12,741 nucleotides of DNA from Oscillospiraceae bacterium (GTDB lineage Bacteria; Bacillota; Clostridia; Oscillospirales; Ruminococcaceae). Where the stretch lies: positions 1-12,741 of the forward strand of contig CAADWC010000201.1 of assembly GCA_900752625.1 (NCBI GenBank), given 5' to 3'. The notes below the pieces were generated by a model. It did no database searches. It was not told where the DNA came from and saw only the letters and a program-made list of their open reading frames with translations. Shown piece by piece: positions 8,216 to 12,741 of the stretch (within the stretch, counting starts at the first letter, position 1; every line of letters starts with the position of its first letter). A program made the translations under genes and the position numbers.

Positions 8216-8722
8216 TTAGTCGCCGCACTTTTCCGCTTCGGGAAAGGTGTCAAGGTATGCTCTGAGAAACTTTTTCTTGTTATCCCAGAACATAAAGAAT
8301 ACCCCTGCGAGCCAAAGCGCAGCAAAGCAGACCGCTCCCGTTTTTTCTCCGAGAGCTATAAGCGTCAGTGTGATAAACGCTATTATCAGCGTCCATAATA
8401 TGCCGAAAATATACGTATAAAGCGGCTTTCTGAATTTCCCGGTAATCTTTGAGCCGTTTTCGGTTTTCTCAATTTTTCCGTAGAACCCGGTGGTTCCTCC
8501 GTCCCTCTTTTTTGCCTGGTGATGAAATATCTGAAACTCAGTCTGAGAGGAACGCCTGCCGTAAAATATTGTTTCATCACGGTATTTTTTCATAAATTTA
8601 CCGGTAGACATTATATTTACGGTAGGAAAATGCTCCACTATTTCACCGTCAATTTTACGGGCGACTCTTTTGGGAGTAAGACTGGTTTCAAATTCGTAGC
8701 TAACGGGCAGTATCAGCAGCAT
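8216..8722 (-). CDS. Hypothetical membrane protein with two predicted TM helices
   Basis: I do not recognise this 168-residue protein. Residues 1-100 are soluble and polar, with a repeated aromatic/Gly pattern (FYGRRSSQ near 53, FYGKIEKTENGSKITGKFRK at 80-99) suggesting beta strands. Hydrophobic segments at about 101-124 and 128-146 look like a helical hairpin in the membrane, followed by a charged tail (DNKKKF). Its ATG overlaps the TAA of the preceding gene in TAATG, so translation is coupled to the Cys-rich protein. The two probably act together. It lies in the hisS-aspS operon. Confidence 0.7.
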   Translation of the reverse strand: MLLILPVSYEFETSLTPKRVARKIDGEIVEHFPTVNIMSTGKFMKKYRDETIFYGRRSSQTEFQIFHHQAKKRDGGTTGFYGKIEKTENGSKITGKFRKPLYTYIFGILWTLIIAFITLTLIALGEKTGAVCFAALWLAGVFFMFWDNKKKFLRAYLDTFPEAEKCGD

Positions 8723-9039
8723 TACTTATCTTCCTCTTTTTTATCCGGATAGTCCGCAGGGTCAAACACCTTGTCGTTGATTTTTATTTCTCCGCCGCAT
8801 TTTGTGTTGACGAACATTCCGTAGATCGTTCCGCACTTTGTACAGCGGAACTGATGAAAAAGCTTGTCTGCGAAAAATTTTCCGTTTTTAAGCAGTATCA
8901 GCTCCATAGGGCAGGTCTGATACACTATTTCCAGTTCTCCCGCTTTTACCATTCTGTCAAACGCTTCAAGTACGACGCTGTATTCCATCGGTGTTTTTAT
9001 CTCGCAGACAGCTATCTTTTCACACTGCTTGCATCTCAT
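8722..9039 (-). CDS. Hypothetical Cys-rich (zinc-ribbon-like) small protein
   Basis: This 105-residue protein has an N-terminal CKQC knuckle (Cys3, Cys6), Cys12, Cys43 in QTCPMEL, a second knuckle CTKCG (about 67-71) and Cys81. The two CxxC pairs far apart suggest one structural zinc site. The middle segment (YSVVLEAFDRMVKAGELEIV) looks helical, and the tail is highly charged (PDKKEEDK). It resembles small conserved clostridial proteins of unknown function that I can recall but not name. AAAGGA about 9 nt before ATG 9039 supports the start. It begins 64 nt after hisS and overlaps the next gene by 1 nt. Confidence 0.75.
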   Translation of the reverse strand: MRCKQCEKIAVCEIKTPMEYSVVLEAFDRMVKAGELEIVYQTCPMELILLKNGKFFADKLFHQFRCTKCGTIYGMFVNTKCGGEIKINDKVFDPADYPDKKEEDK

Positions 9040-9103
9040 ATTTTCTCTTCCTTTCCGTTTATGTGGCTGTATCCGGCAAGTATATCCATTACGCTTATCA
9101 CCC

Positions 9104-10438
9104 TTATTCCTTATCTCCGAAGGCTTCTACAAAGCTGCGGAACATTTCGTCCTCCTCCATAAGAGTGTCGTAATAGCAGGCTGCGAAATCGTCAAGCAGC
9201 GTTTCGTCAAGACTTACATCTGTCTGCTCTCCGGTCTTCATATTCTTTACTCTTGCTATTCTCTCGTCAAGCTCGTTGTCGCCGAGAACCATAACGTATT
9301 TTGCACCTATCTTGTCGGCATATTTCATCTGAGCTTTCAGTCCTCTTCCAACAAGATCATACTCGACAAAATATCCCTCCGACCTGAGCGTGGAAATTAT
9401 GTCTACGGATTCCTCAGCCGCTCTTTCGCCCATGGCGGCAATATAAATATCGCAGGTCTTAGGTTCCATAAACTCACAGCCCTGTTTCTGCATTGTCAGG
9501 ATAAGCCTTTCAAGTCCCATTCCAAAGCCCAGCGCCGGAGCGGGCTTGCCTCCCAGACATTCTATAAGTCCGTCGTAACGCCCGCCTCCGCAGACTGTTC
9601 CCTGAGCTCCGATATCAGTGGTAATAAACTCAAATACGGTTCTTGTATAATAATCAAGACCTCTTACGATTCTTGCGTTGATCTTATAGTCTATTCCCAT
9701 AAGCTTCAGATTTTTCTGAAGTCCGTTGAAATGCTGCTGACAGTCGCTGCACAGGTAGTCCAGTATTACCGGAGCTTTCGCCGCTATCGCCTTATCCTCG
9801 TCCGATTTGCAGTCAAGTATTCTCATTGGGTTTTTTTCAAGCCGTTCCTGACAGGTAGAGCAGAGTCTGTCCTTATACTGATTAAAATAATTTTTCAGCG
9901 CTCGGTGATACTCCGCCCTGCATTTCGGGCAGCCGATGGAGTTGATGTTCAGTTCAATATTCTTTAGCCCCGCCATATCTATTACCGATTTTGCAAGAGC
10001 GATAAGCTCGGCGTCTGCGGCAGGTCCTTCAGCGCCTATCATTTCGCAGCCGAACTGATGAAATTCTCTCAACCGTCCCGCCTGGGGCTTTTCATGGCGA
10101 AAGCAGGAGAGAATATAATAAAGCTTCTGAGGGTAACCTTCGTTAAGCAAACCGTTTTCAATAGCCGCTCTTATGGTTCCCGCCGTTCCCTCCGGTCTTA
10201 ATGTAAAGGTACTGTCACCCGTTGCCGAAACGGTATACATCTCCTTCTGGACCACGTCGGTGGTATCGCCTACCGAGCGCACGAACAGCCCGGTGTCCTC
10301 AAAGGTGGGAATACGTATCTCACGAAAACCGAACTGCTCCGCCGTATCCTTTACGATCTGTTCTACTGTGTGCCATTTATAAACCTCGCTGGGTATAACG
10401 TCCTGTGTGCCCTTGGGTCTTTGTACTGATATTGACAT
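9104..10438 (-). CDS. hisS: Histidyl-tRNA synthetase
   Basis: HisS charges tRNA-His. The frame extends to 10456, but ATG 10438 is the likely start because AAAGGA lies 9 nt upstream; the longer start overlaps that site. This gives 444 residues. Class II motif 2 is CFRHEKPQAGRLREF (112-126). The His-specific segments are RGLDYYTR (259-266) and GGGRYD (284-289). Motif 3 is ALGFGMGLERL (about 302-312). The anticodon-binding domain begins near 328. An insertion at about 170-236 carries several CxxC-type cysteines (CPKC, CSTC, CSDC), as in many Firmicutes enzymes. It is the first cistron after the T-box leader and also has a promoter of its own at 10534-10562. Confidence 0.97.
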   Translation of the reverse strand: MSISVQRPKGTQDVIPSEVYKWHTVEQIVKDTAEQFGFREIRIPTFEDTGLFVRSVGDTTDVVQKEMYTVSATGDSTFTLRPEGTAGTIRAAIENGLLNEGYPQKLYYILSCFRHEKPQAGRLREFHQFGCEMIGAEGPAADAELIALAKSVIDMAGLKNIELNINSIGCPKCRAEYHRALKNYFNQYKDRLCSTCQERLEKNPMRILDCKSDEDKAIAAKAPVILDYLCSDCQQHFNGLQKNLKLMGIDYKINARIVRGLDYYTRTVFEFITTDIGAQGTVCGGGRYDGLIECLGGKPAPALGFGMGLERLILTMQKQGCEFMEPKTCDIYIAAMGERAAEESVDIISTLRSEGYFVEYDLVGRGLKAQMKYADKIGAKYVMVLGDNELDERIARVKNMKTGEQTDVSLDETLLDDFAACYYDTLMEEDEMFRSFVEAFGDKE

Positions 10439-10533
10439 AATTTCAGATCCTTTCATAATTTCAATTTCATCTATTGATACTCCGCATTAAAATAAAACCA
10501 TAATCGGAGAAATGATACTTATCCGCAGTTTAT

Positions 10534-10562
10534 ATAATACCTGAATCCAAGACATTCGTCAA
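10534..10562 (-). promoter_or_regulatory. Internal sigma-A promoter between T-box terminator and hisS
   Basis: On the minus strand, TTGACG (10557-10562, 5/6) is followed by a 17-bp spacer and TATTAT (10534-10539, 5/6). Transcription would begin near 10527, downstream of the T-box terminator and about 90 nt before the hisS ATG. Such transcripts would escape tRNA-controlled attenuation. Confidence 0.6.
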
Positions 10563-10620
10563 GTGCGGTATTTAATTCTTTTTAGTCGCCTGTGTTGCAG
10601 TGCCGAGGCTTCAGTTCTGC

Positions 10621-10656
10621 AAAAATAAAAAAAGCCGCCCCGATAAAAGGGACGAC
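10621..10656 (-). terminator. T-box attenuator hairpin
   Basis: On the minus strand, GTCGTCCC (10649-10656) pairs with GGGGCGGC (10634-10641) as 8 bp with two G-U pairs and a 7-nt loop, followed by TTTTTTTATTTTT. The 5' arm is shared with the antiterminator, as expected for a T-box switch. Confidence 0.9.
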
Positions 10657-10858
10657 CGTAATCGTGATACCACCCTAATTGCAAAGCTCGCATAATGCAA
10701 AGCTCAGCCGCTTATCTTCTCCTTAACGCAGAGGATACGCATACCCTTAAACAGGTACGTGCTCGTGAGGTGTCCTTCAATTTATCAAAGCATGAGCGCT
10801 TTCACCATCCGCTCTCGCTGACAAGCTTAAAATAAACCTACTCTCCTCCGTCATAGCA
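10621..10858 (-). promoter_or_regulatory. T-box riboswitch of the hisS-aspS operon (overlapping His/Asp specifier)
   Basis: This leader senses uncharged tRNA and lets transcription continue into the operon. On the minus strand, stem I starts at about 10858 with GACGGAGGAGAGTAGG. Its distal part is AGCGAGAGCGGATGGTGAAAG (near 10795-10820). The specifier loop region is GAAGGACACCTCACGAGC, holding GAC (10772-10774, Asp) and CAC (10770-10772, His) that share one C. The T-box sequence AGGGTGGTATCACG is at 10663-10676. Its AGGG and ACGA can pair with CCCT and TCGT to make the antiterminator. The tRNA-end bulge reads UGGU. The competing terminator follows at 10621-10656. A weak promoter may lie near 10865-10890, but I could not fix it. 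Confidence 0.93.
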
Positions 10859-10887
10859 TTTAATATTTAAATATAAAAATTCAAAGC

Positions 10888-10956
10888 AATACTGCACAGT
10901 AGATAATGCTCAGACAAGAACGCGTACAAAGCTGTCAGGCATCGTTGTGCGGTATT
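10888..10956 (-). terminator. Probable terminator of the minD-mgsA operon
   Basis: Directly after the mgsA stop, AATACCGCACA (10946-10956) and TGTGCAGTATT (10888-10898) pair at 10 of 11 positions. Inside them, ATGC/GCAT and GACA/TGTC arms can nest to make a long imperfect hairpin. A T-rich tract (GAATTTTTATATTT) follows about 6 nt later. The long loop makes it a poor textbook terminator. Confidence 0.4.
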
Positions 10957-10959
10957 TCC

Positions 10960-11367
10960 TTAATATCTTGCGGGATTTACAATATCTCTCCAATCAAGAT
11001 CACCGCGCTCAAGAGAATGAATAAGAGCCTCGGCAGTTGCGATATTTGTCGCAACCGGAATATTATGAACGTCGCACAGTCTTAACAGGTTAAACTCGTT
11101 AGGTTCGTGCGGCTTCGGCGAGAGAGGATCTCTGAAAAAAAGCAGTATATCAATCTCATTGCAGGATATTCTCGCTCCGATCTGCTGATCTCCGCCCTGA
11201 GATCCGCTTAAATAACGCTGGATCTTAAGTCCGGTAGCCTCGCTTACTACTTTTGCAGTGGTTCCGGTTGCACATAAATTATGCCTGCTCAGTATTCCGC
11301 AGTAGGCGATACAGAACTGTACCATCAGCTCTTTTTTGGAATCGTGAGCGATAAGCGCAATATTCAA
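10960..11367 (-). CDS. mgsA: Methylglyoxal synthase
   Basis: MgsA converts dihydroxyacetone phosphate to methylglyoxal and phosphate, a glycolytic bypass. The start is TTG 11367, with GGGGGGA about 6 nt upstream; this gives MNIALIAHD, the usual family start, and 135 residues. The TTG at 11382 lies before the ribosome site. Family residues visible are Asp9 in AHDSKK, the phosphate loop ATGTT (33-37), SGSQGGDQQ with catalytic base Asp60, and His87 in PHEPN. The position of E. coli Asp101 is Asn90 here, where B. subtilis has Asp. The C-terminal NIPVATN (102-108) is conserved. It follows minD by 48 nt and is probably in one operon with it. Confidence 0.93.
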   Translation of the reverse strand: MNIALIAHDSKKELMVQFCIAYCGILSRHNLCATGTTAKVVSEATGLKIQRYLSGSQGGDQQIGARISCNEIDILLFFRDPLSPKPHEPNEFNLLRLCDVHNIPVATNIATAEALIHSLERGDLDWRDIVNPARY

Positions 11368-11415
11368 TTTTAGTCCCCCCAATTCGTGTAGTTGTTTTCA
11401 AAAAGCCGAAGCTTG

Positions 11416-12153
11416 TCAGATTTTAATGGAAATAGGTATATGCTCGCCTTTTATTCTCCTGGAGATGGCTGAGAAAGCCAGAAAGCCCATGGAGCTTGAT
11501 GAAAGCGGCGCACCCTTTCCGGTTGCCAGAGGAATCGCACTGTCCTCCGGAATAACTCCCAGAAGCTGAACGCCTACCGTATCGATAATAGCGTCAAGAT
11601 CATCCATTTCGTCAAATTCAAATATTCTCTTGCTTGCCTTATTGATAATAAGACGCTGCTTCTGATTTCCTCTCTTATAGAACTCGTCAGACATCATTCT
11701 TGCGTCGCGCACGCAGACAGGGTCAGGAGTCGTAACTATGAGGATCAGGTCTGAATTTGTAACGATATCGAATACCGAACCGTTGATTCCTGCGGAGGTA
11801 TCGATGATTATGTACTCAAAATATTTTCTCATCTCAGAAGTGATCTTTTCAATGTCTTCTGCTTTAAGCTGAACGAACGGATCAGAAGGCGCACAGAGCA
11901 CGCTGAGGTTTGAAGCCAGCTTTACAGTTGTTGTAGCTTTATAAACGTCGCAGGTCCCTTCCAGAACATCTCCCAGATCGTAGGTTATATTCCCCTGCAT
12001 TCCGAGCATGATATCCATGCATCTCAGTCCGAAGTCAAGCTCTATAATAAGAGTTCTGTTTCCCTGCTTGGCAAGAGCGTATCCAAGGCAGGCGCTTATA
12101 GAGGATTTTCCGGTTCCGCCTTTACCGGATGTAACCGCAATAATCTTCGACAT
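11416..12153 (-). CDS. minD: MinD-like ParA/MinD-family ATPase
   Basis: MinD is a membrane-associated ATPase that positions the division site together with MinC and, in many clostridia, MinE. This 245-residue protein has the deviant Walker A GKGGTGKSS (10-18, with Lys11 and Lys16). It also has the MinD-like ELDFGLRCMDIMLG (38-51), Walker B IIIDTSAGI (115-123, Asp118; DSPAGIE in classic MinD), and TTPDPVCVRDA (141-151). It is about 20 residues shorter than typical MinD. The usual C-terminal amphipathic membrane helix is not obvious; the end reads ISRRIKGEHIPISIKI. AGGAG lies 11 nt upstream of the ATG. mgsA follows, as in clostridial min clusters, but minC, minE and rodA are absent here. It could be a divergent paralogue rather than the division MinD. 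Confidence 0.82.
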   Translation of the reverse strand: MSKIIAVTSGKGGTGKSSISACLGYALAKQGNRTLIIELDFGLRCMDIMLGMQGNITYDLGDVLEGTCDVYKATTTVKLASNLSVLCAPSDPFVQLKAEDIEKITSEMRKYFEYIIIDTSAGINGSVFDIVTNSDLILIVTTPDPVCVRDARMMSDEFYKRGNQKQRLIINKASKRIFEFDEMDDLDAIIDTVGVQLLGVIPEDSAIPLATGKGAPLSSSSMGFLAFSAISRRIKGEHIPISIKI

Positions 12154-12290
12154 AATTCCTATTGCTCCTTTCGTTTATCAGAACTGCGCCTAAACGCAGT
12201 GTGAAATATCATTTTTGCATCAGCACGACGTCTTTTGCTCGGTAAAAAATGCCAATCACATCTAAGAGTCAGCCAACGTTACCTATTATT

Positions 12291-12318
12291 ATTTTACCAC
12301 AGAATTTAAAATTGTCAA
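12291..12318 (-). promoter_or_regulatory. Sigma-A promoter of minD-mgsA
   Basis: On the minus strand, a perfect TTGACA (12313-12318) is followed by a 16-bp spacer and TAAAAT (12291-12296). The start would be near 12284, giving a leader of about 130 nt. A 6-bp hairpin, ACTGCG/CGCAGT (12183-12200), stands in that leader 30 nt before the minD ATG. Confidence 0.75.
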
Positions 12319-12392
12319 AGCATAAATCGTAAAAAAGTATAAAATCGTTAATTCATATTAATTTTTTGCGTATTTATTAGCTATATTGCACA

Positions 12393-12419
12393 ATACATTG
12401 TTGATAATCATCAATGTAT
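12393..12419. repeat. 27-bp palindrome
   Basis: ATACATTG (12393-12400) and CAATGTAT (12412-12419) are perfect inverted arms around TTGATAATCAT. The inner TGATAATCAT resembles half of a Fur-type box, but the other half does not match. There is no T run on either side, so it is not a terminator. It could be an operator far upstream of minD or a stem of an unknown RNA. Confidence 0.5.
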
Positions 12420-12557
12420 CGAAAACGTTTAAGTAAAAAATCAATCTATACGCAAAACACCGGCAAAGCCTTTGGTATTCGGTTTTTATACATGAAGCAG
12501 CCGACTGCTGGGGAGGAAGTAAAGCTACAGTTCATGCATCCGGTAAACGACAATTAA
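12414..12557 (+). CDS. Doubtful 47-residue ORF
   Basis: ATG 12414 to TAA 12557 encodes 47 residues with a basic start (MYRKRLSKK) and an end AGEEVKLQFMHPVNDN. I recognise no family. There is no ribosome site, and the ATG lies inside the 27-bp palindrome. At least one other plus-strand frame is also open through most of the segment (the frame giving HEAADCWGG, about 12455-12558). It also contains pairing segments (AGCAG/CTGCT, ATGAA/TTCAT). An RNA or repeat origin is at least as likely as a protein. Confidence 0.15.
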   Translation: MYRKRLSKKSIYTQNTGKAFGIRFLYMKQPTAGEEVKLQFMHPVNDN

Positions 12558-12593
12558 AATAATCGCAGTATCAATTTTATCTTTGTCACTGTC

Positions 12594-12629
12594 CGAAGCG
12601 AGCCTGCGAGCGGATCGCGAATTGCGCCG
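12594..12629. repeat. 36-bp direct repeat, copy 1
   Basis: This copy matches 12706-12741 at 35 of 36 positions (12600 is G, 12712 is A). With its flank it can fold into a stepped hairpin: CCTG (12603) with CAGG (12637), GCGGA (12610) with TCCGC (12630), and CGC (12616) with GCG (12624). It is much more GC-rich than the surroundings. It fits a dispersed intergenic repeat or MITE-like element. Confidence 0.8.
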
Positions 12630-12705
12630 TCCGCGCCAGGACTGCTGAAAAACTATAGTCTTAACTCGCCCATATTTGCGGCAACAAACTTCACTCCGCA
12701 ACTAT

Positions 12706-12741
12706 CGAAGCAAGCCTGCGAGCGGATCGCGAATTGCGCCG
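12706..12741. repeat. 36-bp direct repeat, copy 2, cut by the window edge
   Basis: This copy starts 112 bp after copy 1 and runs to the last base of the window. The match may continue beyond it, so the true repeat unit could be longer, possibly a tandem 112-bp unit. Confidence 0.8.

Larger units (their letters stand above)
12319..12741. other. Non-coding region upstream of minD
   Basis: No convincing gene lies beyond the minD promoter. The first 100 bp are very AT-rich with no motif I can name. The middle holds a 27-bp palindrome and a doubtful 47-codon frame. The last 150 bp are GC-rich and carry two hairpin-forming repeat copies. The sharp change in base composition near 12590 suggests an inserted or separately evolving element. 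Confidence 0.5.

Noticed and set aside
9036..9089. A 17-codon frame between hisS and the Cys-rich gene, with its TGA overlapping the next ATG
   Set aside because: There is no good ribosome site and no recognisable sequence. Overlap with the next start can arise by chance in a 64-bp gap.
9029..9967. A 312-codon open frame on plus opposite hisS
   Set aside because: It is antisense to a well-conserved synthetase and its translation shows no domain.
12420..12560. A c-di-GMP (GEMM) riboswitch suggested by ACGCAAAAC and GGCAAAGCC
   Set aside because: The rest of the GEMM core, including the tetraloop receptor and 3' GGUUGCC-type segment, is not present.
12706..12741. Start of a CRISPR array
   Set aside because: Only two copies are seen, the 76-bp spacing is too long, and the repeat folds within a larger hairpin that includes flanking bases.

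Overview
The window looks like chromosome from a Gram-positive Clostridia member, most likely Oscillospiraceae (Ruminococcus-like). The evidence is a T-box leader in front of an aminoacyl-tRNA synthetase operon, strong AGGAGG-type ribosome sites, sigma-A promoters with 16-17 bp spacers, a minD-mgsA pair typical of clostridial min clusters, and a serine-rich lipoprotein hydrolase. The taxon is an inference. Almost everything is on the minus strand; only the lipoprotein esterase and a broken transposase start are on plus.

Layout. 1-233: decayed 5' end of an IS transposase. 234-2943: two divergent SGNH hydrolases, a cytoplasmic CE2-type acetyl esterase (minus) and a lipoprotein esterase (plus). 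Between them lie back-to-back promoters and two candidate LacI-family operators, one matching the CcpA cre consensus. They probably remove acetyl groups from plant or host glycans. 3100-3211: a run of hairpins and terminators. 3225-4703: guaB (IMP dehydrogenase) with its own promoter. 5009-5386: a short DtxR/MntR-type metal regulator with a hairpin leader.

5548-10858: one long minus-strand operon. It runs T-box leader, hisS, a Cys-rich small protein, a two-TM small protein, a possible 30-residue zinc-knuckle microprotein, aspS, and a SAM methyltransferase. The T-box specifier loop reads GACAC, which holds an Asp codon (GAC) and a His codon (CAC) sharing one C, matching the two synthetases downstream. 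A second near-consensus promoter sits after the T-box terminator and directly in front of hisS, so the operon may also be expressed without tRNA control.

10960-12153: minD-like ATPase followed by methylglyoxal synthase, which appears to be a reduced version of the clostridial minC-minD-minE-rodA-mgsA order. 12154-12741 has no convincing gene. It holds the minD promoter, a 27-bp palindrome, a doubtful 47-codon ORF and two copies of a hairpin-forming 36-bp repeat, the second cut by the window edge.

The strongest unusual signals are the overlapping dual specifier, the bypass promoter, the zinc-knuckle microprotein, the permuted-domain esterase pair with its shared operator region, and the terminal repeats.
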